Positions 1 through 7,544 of a stretch of DNA of 64,000 nt are shown one piece after another. The stretch spans positions 2,790,001 through 2,854,000 of the forward strand of contig NZ_FNUB01000005.1 in the NCBI RefSeq assembly GCF_900105985.1, in the 5' to 3' direction. Within the stretch, counting starts at the first letter, position 1; the number at the start of each line of letters is the position of its first letter. The translations under genes were made by a program, and so were the position numbers. The notes below the pieces were generated by a model. That model was not told where the DNA came from. It did not search any database and was given only the letters and a program-made list of their open reading frames with translations. This DNA is from Tenacibaculum sp. MAR_2010_89 (lineage in GTDB: Bacteria; Bacteroidota; Bacteroidia; Flavobacteriales; Flavobacteriaceae).

Positions 1-700
1 AACTATCTAAAACAAATAATTTAATATTTGTTACAAGTTTTTTAGATCGTTCATTTTTAGTCAACAACCACCACAAATAAATGACCATTATAAATCTTGA
101 CAATAGAGTTCCATATGCTGCTCCTACAATTCCCATTGCTGGGAACCCAAACTTTCCAAAAATTAATACATAGTTTAATAAAACATTAGAAACATTTGCT
201 AATAAGGTAGCATACATAGGATACCTAGTCATAGACATTCCATCACTAAATTGTTTAAATCCTTGGAAAATAATCATAGGAATTAAAGAAAAAGCCACTA
301 AATCTAAGTATGGAATTGCTAAATCAACTACTTCAGTTGGTTGCTTCATAAAATATAATAAAGGCTTAGAGAAATAAACTCCTAAAAACATTAAAACTCC
401 CATACTTATGCATAAAAATAATCCATGCTTAAATGTTGACTTTGCCTTATCAAAGTTGTTTGATGAATCTGCTTCAGCTATTAAAGGAGTTATAGCTGTA
501 GAGAAACCAATTCCTAGCGACATAGCTATAAACATAAAACTATTCCCTAATGATACTGCTGCTAACTCTGCTGTTCCTAATTGCCCCACCATTATGTTAT
601 CTACAAAACTAACAAACGTATGTCCTAACATGCCCAACATTACTGGTGCTGCAAGTTTCCAATTATAACTAAACTCAGATGTGTATTCCTTAAAATTCAA
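1..700 (-). CDS. MATE family efflux transporter (C-terminus cut by window edge)
   Basis: Inner-membrane multidrug/toxin antiporter of the MATE (NorM-like) family, which exports cationic compounds in exchange for Na+ or H+. About 233 codons are visible, half of the usual ~450. The first helix region reads DNIMVGQLGTAELAAVSLG, the classic MATE N-terminal motif, followed by repeated hydrophobic helices. The only plausible start is TTG at 700, because an in-frame stop lies three codons upstream (707-709) and the first Met is deep in helix 1. A TATCTTCG box on the minus strand (729-736), one base off the TAnnTTTG consensus, may be its promoter. It is divergent from tpx. Substrate cannot be deduced. 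Confidence 0.9.
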   Translation of the reverse strand, partial: MNFKEYTSEFSYNWKLAAPVMLGMLGHTFVSFVDNIMVGQLGTAELAAVSLGNSFMFIAMSLGIGFSTAITPLIAEADSSNNFDKAKSTFKHGLFLCISMGVLMFLGVYFSKPLLYFMKQPTEVVDLAIPYLDLVAFSLIPMIIFQGFKQFSDGMSMTRYPMYATLLANVSNVLLNYVLIFGKFGFPAMGIVGAAYGTLLSRFIMVIYLWWLLTKNERSKKLVTNIKLFVLDS

Positions 701-790
701 TTTGTTTTACTCTATTATTTTTAATCTGCGAAGATACTTCTTTTTAAAGGTCAAAATATTTTATTACCTCCATTTTTTAAATTATTTAAC

Positions 791-798
791 TACCTTTG
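791..798 (+). promoter_or_regulatory. -7 promoter element of tpx (TACCTTTG)
   Basis: Exact match to the Bacteroidota housekeeping -7 consensus TAnnTTTG, 23 bases ahead of the tpx ATG. No clear -33 TTG was found at the normal distance. Inference from motif only. Confidence 0.6.
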
Positions 799-821
799 AA
801 AACTGATTAAATTTGAAAAAA

Positions 822-1319
822 ATGGCAAAAATAACATTACAAGGAAATCCTTTAGAGACTGTTGGAAACTTACCGAACACAAATACAAAAGCACCTGATT
901 TTAATTTAATAGCTGGTGATTTATCCGAAAAAAAATTAAGCGATTTTTCTGGTAACAAGCTAATTTTAAATATATTTCCAAGTGTAGATACTGGAACTTG
1001 TGCTACTTCAGTTAGAGAGTTTAATAAAAAAGCTGCTAGTTTAGAAAACACCAAAGTTTTATGTATTTCAAGAGATTTGCCTTTTGCTCAAGGACGTTTT
1101 TGTGGAGCTGAAGGTATTGAAAACGTTGTAATGCTATCTGATTTCGCGACTGGTGATTTTGGTAAACATTATGGATTAGAAATAGCTAATGGTCCTTTAA
1201 AAAGTTTACATTCTCGTTGTATAGTTGTAGTTAACGAAGAAGGAAACGTAACATATACTGAACAAGTAAGTGAAGTAGTTGATGAACCTAATTATGACGC
1301 TGCCTTAAAAGCATTATAG
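822..1319 (+). CDS. tpx: Thiol peroxidase (Tpx-type peroxiredoxin)
   Basis: Reduces hydrogen peroxide and alkyl hydroperoxides using thioredoxin; atypical 2-Cys peroxiredoxin, 165 aa, the usual family length. The peroxidatic cysteine is C60 in SVDTGTCATSV and the resolving cysteine is C94 in GRFCGAEG, the spacing known from E. coli Tpx (C61/C95). The ATG at 822 is chosen over an in-frame TTG at 813 because it gives the normal MAKITLQGNP start and lies downstream of the -7 box. Only 6 bases separate its stop from the diacylglycerol kinase gene, so the two are probably co-transcribed. Confidence 0.95.
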   Translation: MAKITLQGNPLETVGNLPNTNTKAPDFNLIAGDLSEKKLSDFSGNKLILNIFPSVDTGTCATSVREFNKKAASLENTKVLCISRDLPFAQGRFCGAEGIENVVMLSDFATGDFGKHYGLEIANGPLKSLHSRCIVVVNEEGNVTYTEQVSEVVDEPNYDAALKAL

Positions 1320-1325
1320 TTTTAT

Positions 1326-1706
1326 ATGAAAAACCCAAATGATGGATTTATAAAAGGTAGATTAAGAAGTATCAAATTTGCTGTTAAAGGAATGTGGCTA
1401 TTACTAACTACAGAAGATAGTATTAAAGCTCAAACTTTTATAGGTTTATTAAGTACTTTAATGGGATTCTACTTTTCTATATCAACTACCGAATGGATGA
1501 TTCAATTATTAACAATTGGCTTAGTTTTAGTAGCTGAAGCTTTAAACACAGCTGTAGAGAAGGTAGCCGATTTCATACATCCAGATTATCATAAAAAAAT
1601 AGGTTTTATAAAAGATATTGCAGCAGGAGCACCTGCTTTTGCTGCTCTTATTGCACTTATTATTGCAAGTATTATTTACGTTCCTAAAATTATAGCTATA
1701 TTTTAG
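1326..1706 (+). CDS. dgkA: DgkA-type diacylglycerol/undecaprenol kinase
   Basis: Small inner-membrane lipid kinase (126 aa) that phosphorylates diacylglycerol or undecaprenol to recycle phospholipid and wall carriers. It has three hydrophobic segments and the family signature around residues 76-105: EALNTAVEKVADFIH followed by KDIAAGAPA, which carries the catalytic Glu and ATP-site residues. It sits 6 bases after tpx and 27 bases before ftsK in the same direction. The sequence does not tell whether the substrate is diacylglycerol (Gram-negative DgkA) or undecaprenol (Gram-positive type). Confidence 0.9.
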   Translation: MKNPNDGFIKGRLRSIKFAVKGMWLLLTTEDSIKAQTFIGLLSTLMGFYFSISTTEWMIQLLTIGLVLVAEALNTAVEKVADFIHPDYHKKIGFIKDIAAGAPAFAALIALIIASIIYVPKIIAIF

Positions 1707-1733
1707 CGTTTAGACTATTGTCAATTAACATAT

Positions 1734-4184
1734 ATGGTAAAAAAAAAGAAGACAACTGTTAAAAGTAAAAAAAGTGAAATTTCTATATTTACTAAGATTG
1801 GGGTATTTATTAAGAACAGACAAAACCAAACTATTTTTGGTGCTTTTCTAATCCTTTTCTCAATTTTTTTAACCGTAGCTTTTATTTCTTTTTTCTATTC
1901 ATGGCAAGAAGATCAAAGCTCATTACAGCAATTCTCTAACAGGCAGTTACCAACTCAAAACTTATTGGGTAAAGTAGGTGCAAAATTAAGTAACCTTATA
2001 GTATTTAGAGGTTTTGGACTAGGTGCTTTCATTTTAAATGTTATACTTTTTTTTACTGGAGCACGAATACTTTTACAAACTAATTTAAGAAAAATTATTA
2101 CTTCATGGAATTGGGGATTATTAGGTATGCTTTGGACTGCTATTTCTCTTGGTTTTGTTGAAAGTAAATATGCTGTTTTATCAGGTATAATTGGGTTTGA
2201 ACTTAATGAATACCTTCAAACGTTTATAGGTAAAACGGGATTAATTATTTTATTACTTTTTTTCTTTATAGCTTATTTAATTATTCGATTTAGTATTGAC
2301 CCTGACGCTATAGTTGAGAACATAGATGCTAAAAAACAACAAAAAGAAGCTGAAAAAGCTGCTAAAATTGAGCAAGAAGCTATTGAAAAAACTGCTAGAG
2401 AAATTCATAAAGAAGAGGCTGATAATGAGAAATCTGATTTTGAACTTTCAGTAGAAAACCTACAGCCTACTATAACAAACCATTCTAATGTTAATCAACA
2501 GTCAATTAAAAAAGAAGATGACAAAGAGATTTCTTTAGATATTACCTCTACCGAAACTCCTGAGTTAAAAATTTCTGAAGAAACTATAAAAGAAGTTGAA
2601 GTTGCAATTGAAAAAATTGCTGAAGAAAAAAGTGTGTCGGAAAATTTATCTGACCAATTAGTAAAAGATTTTGGAGAATTCGATCCTAAATTAGAATTAG
2701 GTAACTTTAAATTCCCAACATTTAACTTATTAAAGGAATATCATGAAAGTATCTCTGTAGACCCTGCTGAATTAGAAGCTAATAAAAATCAAATTGTAGA
2801 AACTTTAAAGAACTACAAAATTGGTATTGCTCAAATAAAAGCAACAGTTGGTCCTACTATTACTTTGTATGAAATTGTACCCGAAGCTGGGGTACGAATT
2901 TCAAAAATAAAAAATTTAGAAGATGATATCGCTTTATCATTAGCCGCTTTAGGTATTCGTATTATTGCTCCTATTCCAGGAAAAGGAACTATTGGTATAG
3001 AAGTACCAAATAAAAAATCTACCATAGTTTCAATGCATTCTGTTATTTCTTCTAAGAAATTTCAAGAATCACCTATGGAATTACCTATCGCTTTTGGTAA
3101 AACTATTTCTAATGAAACTTTTGTTGTAGATTTAGCTAAAATGCCTCACTTATTAATGGCCGGTGCAACTGGACAAGGTAAATCAGTAGGTTTAAACGCT
3201 ATATTAACTTCACTCTTATATAAAAAACACCCAGCTGAAGTAAAATTTGTACTGGTAGATCCTAAAAAAGTAGAACTTACTTTATTTAATAAAATTGAGC
3301 GTCATTATCTTGCTAAATTACCTGATGAAGGAGAAGCAATTATAACAGATACAACCAAAGTTGTAAATACTTTAAATTCATTATGTATTGAAATGGATGC
3401 TCGCTACGATCTTCTTAAAAATGCAATGGTTCGTAACATTAAAGAGTATAACACTAAATTTAAAGCTAGAAAATTGAATCCTGAAAATGGTCATCAATTT
3501 TTACCATATATCGTTTTAGTAATTGATGAATTTGCCGATTTAATTATGACAGCAGGTAAGGAAGTAGAAACACCTATTGCTCGTTTAGCACAATTAGCTC
3601 GTGCCATTGGAATTCATTTAATTGTAGCAACTCAAAGACCTTCCGTTAACGTAATTACTGGTATTATTAAAGCAAATTTCCCTTCTCGAATAGCCTTCAG
3701 AGTAACTTCAAAGATAGATAGTAGAACTATTTTGGATGCTCCTGGTGCTGATCAATTAATAGGTAGAGGTGATATGTTATATTCTGGAGGAAATGATATT
3801 ACACGTATTCAATGTGCATTTGTAGATACTCCTGAGGTTGAAAAAATAACTGATTTTATTGGTTCTCAACGTGCATATCCTGACGCACATTTGCTTCCTG
3901 AGTATGTTGGTGAAGATGGTGGCACAAATGTTGATATTGATATAGCAGATCGCGACAAATTATTTAAAGATGCTGCTGAAGTTATTGTAACGGCTCAACA
4001 AGGTTCAGCTTCATTATTACAACGTAAACTAAAATTAGGGTATAATAGAGCAGGTAGATTAATTGATCAATTAGAAGCTGCTGGTATTGTAGGCCCTTTT
4101 GAGGGTAGTAAAGCTAGGCAAGTTTTAGTTCCTGATTTAGTATCTTTAGATCAATTACTAGAAAACGAAAAAAACAACAATTAA
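1734..4184 (+). CDS. ftsK: DNA translocase FtsK
   Basis: Septum-located hexameric motor that pumps DNA and coordinates chromosome-dimer resolution with division. 816 aa. The N-terminus is a basic tail followed by about four transmembrane helices (residues ~35-185). A charged Glu/Lys-rich linker covers ~195-310. The motor domain has Walker A GATGQGKS (477-484) and Walker B LVIDEFADL (~595-603). The C-terminal ~70 residues form the winged-helix gamma domain that reads polar DNA sequences (SASLLQRKLKLGYNRAGRL). Downstream, 27 bases separate it from a LolA-like gene, an arrangement common in Flavobacteriaceae. Confidence 0.97.
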   Translation: MVKKKKTTVKSKKSEISIFTKIGVFIKNRQNQTIFGAFLILFSIFLTVAFISFFYSWQEDQSSLQQFSNRQLPTQNLLGKVGAKLSNLIVFRGFGLGAFILNVILFFTGARILLQTNLRKIITSWNWGLLGMLWTAISLGFVESKYAVLSGIIGFELNEYLQTFIGKTGLIILLLFFFIAYLIIRFSIDPDAIVENIDAKKQQKEAEKAAKIEQEAIEKTAREIHKEEADNEKSDFELSVENLQPTITNHSNVNQQSIKKEDDKEISLDITSTETPELKISEETIKEVEVAIEKIAEEKSVSENLSDQLVKDFGEFDPKLELGNFKFPTFNLLKEYHESISVDPAELEANKNQIVETLKNYKIGIAQIKATVGPTITLYEIVPEAGVRISKIKNLEDDIALSLAALGIRIIAPIPGKGTIGIEVPNKKSTIVSMHSVISSKKFQESPMELPIAFGKTISNETFVVDLAKMPHLLMAGATGQGKSVGLNAILTSLLYKKHPAEVKFVLVDPKKVELTLFNKIERHYLAKLPDEGEAIITDTTKVVNTLNSLCIEMDARYDLLKNAMVRNIKEYNTKFKARKLNPENGHQFLPYIVLVIDEFADLIMTAGKEVETPIARLAQLARAIGIHLIVATQRPSVNVITGIIKANFPSRIAFRVTSKIDSRTILDAPGADQLIGRGDMLYSGGNDITRIQCAFVDTPEVEKITDFIGSQRAYPDAHLLPEYVGEDGGTNVDIDIADRDKLFKDAAEVIVTAQQGSASLLQRKLKLGYNRAGRLIDQLEAAGIVGPFEGSKARQVLVPDLVSLDQLLENEKNNN

Positions 4185-4211
4185 AATCCGAAAACGGAAA
4201 TCATATATCAA

Positions 4212-4865
4212 ATGAAAAACATAGGTTTATTTTTTATAGGAATATTTATAAGTTTTAATACAATAGCTCAAGATTCTTCGTCAAAAGCAAAACTTTTACT
4301 AGATGAAGTTTCTACAAAAATGGGAGCATATAAAAATATGGTAATAGGCTTTAACTCTACTTTAGTAAATAAAGAAGCTGGTATAACCAACGACCCTCCT
4401 ATCCGAGGAAATATAACAATCGCTGGAGAGAAATATAATTTAGAATATTTAGGTAACAACTTTTTATTTGATGGTAAAAAGCTTGCGGTAATTAACCATG
4501 ATGAAAAAGAAATAAATATTTCTAATGGAGACCTTGAAGAAGAAGATGGATTCATCTACCCTTCAAAACTTCTAACTTTTTATAAAGAAGGTTATAATTA
4601 CAAAATGGGAAAATTAAAGAATCATAAAGGGCGTAAAGTTCAATATGTTGATCTAACTCCAATTGATAGTAACTCTGATATTATAAAAGTAAAACTTGGT
4701 ATAGATGCAAAAACAAAACATATATATAAGTTAGTACAAATAGGATCAAATGGAGCTGAAACTACATTTACAATTACTAAATTTAAAAGTAATCAACCTA
4801 TTTCAGAAAAATACTTCTCTTTCAATAAAGAAAAATACACTAGTCAAGGTTACTTAATTGACTAA
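4212..4865 (+). CDS. LolA-like outer-membrane lipoprotein carrier protein
   Basis: Periplasmic chaperone that ferries lipoproteins from the inner to the outer membrane. 217 aa with a signal peptide ending at about residue 19 (FNTIAQ). The rest matches the LolA fold pattern seen in Bacteroidota: a mixed sheet, a central IYPSKLLTFYKEGYNYK segment and the late VDLTPIDSNSDIIKVKLGI stretch. Located directly behind ftsK and ended by a strong hairpin terminator at 4871-4912. The family assignment is confident; the lolA symbol is withheld because Bacteroidota carry several LolA-fold paralogues. Confidence 0.85.
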   Translation: MKNIGLFFIGIFISFNTIAQDSSSKAKLLLDEVSTKMGAYKNMVIGFNSTLVNKEAGITNDPPIRGNITIAGEKYNLEYLGNNFLFDGKKLAVINHDEKEINISNGDLEEEDGFIYPSKLLTFYKEGYNYKMGKLKNHKGRKVQYVDLTPIDSNSDIIKVKLGIDAKTKHIYKLVQIGSNGAETTFTITKFKSNQPISEKYFSFNKEKYTSQGYLID

Positions 4866-4870
4866 ATAAT

Positions 4871-4912
4871 CTAAAAGTTTTGTTATTATTTAAACAATAA
4901 CAAAACTTTTAG
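4871..4912 (+). terminator. Rho-independent terminator after the ftsK-lolA operon
   Basis: Perfect 17-bp stem (4871-4887 with 4896-4912), 8-base loop, followed by a GTTTTTAT tract. It lies 5 bases after the LolA-like stop codon. Confidence 0.9.
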
Positions 4913-4933
4913 GTTTTTATAAAACTAACAAAC

Positions 4934-4941
4934 TACCTTTG
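4934..4941 (+). promoter_or_regulatory. -7 element TACCTTTG directly before a GTG start
   Basis: Exact TAnnTTTG match ending 5 bases before the GTG start of the LptF/G gene. Given the usual few-base distance from this box to the transcription start, the mRNA is probably leaderless or nearly so. Confidence 0.6.
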
Positions 4942-4946
4942 TTTCT

Positions 4947-6395
4947 GTGAAAACACTAGACAGATATATTTTAAAAAGTTTTTTAATTCCTTTTTTAACA
5001 ACTTTTCTAATTATATTATTTGTATTAATAATGCAAATGCTATGGTTAGCTTTTGATAATTTTGCAGGTAAAGGAATTGGTATTTTTATAATACTGAAGT
5101 TTTTGTGGTACTCTACTCTTATGGCTGCACCACAGGCCTTACCTATTGGTGTATTACTATCTTCAATAATGACTTTAGGTAGTTTATCAGAAAACTACGA
5201 ATTTGCAGCAGCAAAATCAGCAGGAGTATCTTTACAAAGAATGGTTCGTCCTCTCGTTTTCTTAGCTGTATTTTTAAGCTCTATTAATTTTTTATTTTTA
5301 AATTATGTATACCCATATGCAGTTTTAAAACAACTAAATTTAAAAGCTAATATAAAAAAGAAACAGCCAGCTTTAGCATTAGTGCCTGGTAGTTTTAATA
5401 CAGAAATACCTAATTATCAAATTAAATTTGAAGAAAAATACGGTGAAGAAAAAAACTTATTAAAAAAAGTTTTAATTTATGACTTATCTTCTAAAAGAGG
5501 GAATAATAAAATAATTACAGCTAAAAGAGGTAAAATTACTTCAGAACAAGGTAGTCGTTATATGACCTTGATACTTAATGATGGATATTATTTTGAACAT
5601 CATAGAAAATCAGGAGAAACATTTGAAGAAAGGAAAAAAATGCCTGCCTCTCATGCTAATTTTGAAGAATACATTATAAATATTGATATCTCTTCACTTG
5701 ACAATACTGATTTAGATGAATTAAAATATACAAAAAACTTCAACATGCTAAGTTTAGGGCAATTAAAAGATACTATTCCTGCCCTTAAAAAAGGATATGA
5801 TGAATATATTGCTAGTAGAGCTAAAAACCTATTTCTTACTCTAGATGTTGAAGACCTTCATAACTACCCAGATTCTCTTATTAACAAAGAGTTATCTCCA
5901 ACCATATTAAACAACTTTGAACTTAGAGAGAAAACTAACATTTTAAACATTGCTATTTCTAAAATAGATAGAACTTTAAGTAATAATAAATCATATAAAG
6001 AACCTTTAAAAAACAGAAGAAAATGGCTTAACCACCATGACATTGAATATTATAATAGAATAGCCTTTTCTTTATCTTGTCTTTTATTATTTTTTATTGG
6101 AGCTCCATTAGGTTCTATTATAAGAAAAGGTGGAATGGGACTTCCTATGATTTTAGCTATCTCAATATATGTTTTGTATTTTTTCACAAATACATTTGGA
6201 AGAAATATGGCAGAAGAGAGTTCTGTAACTGCCTTATTAGGTTCTTGGTTAGCTGTAGTTTTAATGTTACCTTTAGCCCTTACATTAACTATAAGAGCTG
6301 CTAAAGACAAAGGTTTATTCAGTATTAGTAACTTATTTATACCAATAACAACATTTTTTAAAAATATATTCTCTAAAAAAGAGAAAACAACTTAA
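4947..6395 (+). CDS. LptF/LptG family permease (YjgP/YjgQ)
   Basis: Membrane subunit of the LptB2FG ABC transporter that extracts lipopolysaccharide from the inner membrane and feeds it to the periplasmic Lpt bridge. 482 aa. It opens with the family signature LDRYILKSFLIPF, has three N-terminal transmembrane helices, a large periplasmic beta-jellyroll region (~135-360) and three C-terminal helices (~365-460). Start is GTG at 4947; no other start fits the conserved N-terminus. The gene follows a terminator and its own -7 box, so it opens a new operon with ribB 4 bases downstream. Whether it is LptF or LptG cannot be told here. Confidence 0.9.
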   Translation: MKTLDRYILKSFLIPFLTTFLIILFVLIMQMLWLAFDNFAGKGIGIFIILKFLWYSTLMAAPQALPIGVLLSSIMTLGSLSENYEFAAAKSAGVSLQRMVRPLVFLAVFLSSINFLFLNYVYPYAVLKQLNLKANIKKKQPALALVPGSFNTEIPNYQIKFEEKYGEEKNLLKKVLIYDLSSKRGNNKIITAKRGKITSEQGSRYMTLILNDGYYFEHHRKSGETFEERKKMPASHANFEEYIINIDISSLDNTDLDELKYTKNFNMLSLGQLKDTIPALKKGYDEYIASRAKNLFLTLDVEDLHNYPDSLINKELSPTILNNFELREKTNILNIAISKIDRTLSNNKSYKEPLKNRRKWLNHHDIEYYNRIAFSLSCLLLFFIGAPLGSIIRKGGMGLPMILAISIYVLYFFTNTFGRNMAEESSVTALLGSWLAVVLMLPLALTLTIRAAKDKGLFSISNLFIPITTFFKNIFSKKEKTT

Positions 6396-6399
6396 CTAA

Positions 6400-7542
6400 A
6401 TGACAACACATACAACTCCTAAAATTCAATTAAATTCAATTGAAGAAGCTATAGAAGATATAAAAAAAGGTAGAGTTATTATTGTAGTAGATGATGAAGA
6501 TCGAGAAAATGAAGGTGATTTTCTTGCTGCTGCAGAAAAAATTACTCCAGAGATGGTTAATTTTATGGCTACACATGGACGCGGATTAATTTGTACTCCC
6601 TTAACTGAAAGTAGATGTAAAGAGCTAGAACTAGGTATGATGGTTAGTAACAATACTGACCCTATGGAAACTGCTTTTACTGTATCTGTTGATTTAAGAG
6701 GTAATGGAGTAACTACAGGTATTTCTGCATCTGATAGAGCCAAAACTATTGAAGCTTTAGTTAATTCTAAAACTAGATCATTTGATTTAGCAAGACCTGG
6801 TCATATTTTTCCTCTAAGAGCTAAAAACGGAGGTGTTTTAAGAAGAACTGGCCACACAGAAGCTGCTATTGATTTTGCTCGTTTAGCTGGTTTAAAACCT
6901 GCTGGTGTTATTGTTGAAATAATGAATGAAGATGGAACAATGGCCCGTTTACCTCAACTTTTAGAGGTTGCAAAAAAATTCGACTTAAAAATTGTTTCTA
7001 TTGAAGATTTAGTTGCTTACAGAATGGAGCATGATTCTTTAATAGAGAAAAAAGAAGATTATACTATTCAAACTCGTTTTGGTGATTTTCGTTTACGTGC
7101 TTACCAACAAACAACTAATAACCAAGTTCATATAGCATTAACAAAAGGAAGTTGGACTAAAAATGAATCAATATTAACAAGAATTAATTCAACTCTAGTA
7201 AATAACGATATACTTGGTACATTAACCAATAATGCTGATAAAAAACTTGATCAAATGTTTAAGGTGATAAATGAAGAAGGGAGAGGTGCTATTCTTTTTA
7301 TAAATCAGCAATCTCAATCTTTAAATCTATTAAACAGACTTAAAAGCTTAAAAGAAAATCAAGCAAATGGTATAATGAAAGCTCCAAATGTTGTAATGGA
7401 TAATAGAGATTTTGGTATTGGAGCTCAAATTCTTCATGATTTACACATTCATAAACTACGTTTAGTATCTAATTCTCAACAAACTAAACGTGTTGGTATG
7501 ATTGGATACGGTTTAGAAATAGTTGACTACGTTAATTATTAA
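6400..7542 (+). CDS. ribB: 3,4-dihydroxy-2-butanone 4-phosphate synthase with degenerate GTP cyclohydrolase II domain
   Basis: Riboflavin pathway enzyme making dihydroxybutanone phosphate from ribulose 5-phosphate. 380 aa. Residues ~10-205 are a complete RibB domain with the metal and acid motif VVDDEDRENEGDF and the later RRTGHTEAAIDFARL. Residues ~220-380 align in layout with GTP cyclohydrolase II, but the three zinc-binding cysteines and the GDxxxSxRCDC motif are absent, so the second activity is probably lost, as is known for several Bacteroidota RibBA-like proteins. A separate RibA would then be needed elsewhere. It is 4 bases downstream of the Lpt permease gene. Confidence 0.92.
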   Translation: MTTHTTPKIQLNSIEEAIEDIKKGRVIIVVDDEDRENEGDFLAAAEKITPEMVNFMATHGRGLICTPLTESRCKELELGMMVSNNTDPMETAFTVSVDLRGNGVTTGISASDRAKTIEALVNSKTRSFDLARPGHIFPLRAKNGGVLRRTGHTEAAIDFARLAGLKPAGVIVEIMNEDGTMARLPQLLEVAKKFDLKIVSIEDLVAYRMEHDSLIEKKEDYTIQTRFGDFRLRAYQQTTNNQVHIALTKGSWTKNESILTRINSTLVNNDILGTLTNNADKKLDQMFKVINEEGRGAILFINQQSQSLNLLNRLKSLKENQANGIMKAPNVVMDNRDFGIGAQILHDLHIHKLRLVSNSQQTKRVGMIGYGLEIVDYVNY

Positions 7543-7544
7543 TT

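Noticed and set aside
408..668. Plus-strand 86-codon ORF
   Set aside because: It is the antisense shadow of the MATE transporter, whose protein motif is unmistakable on the minus strand.
7200..7542. Active GTP cyclohydrolase II
   Set aside because: The zinc-binding cysteines and catalytic motif are missing.
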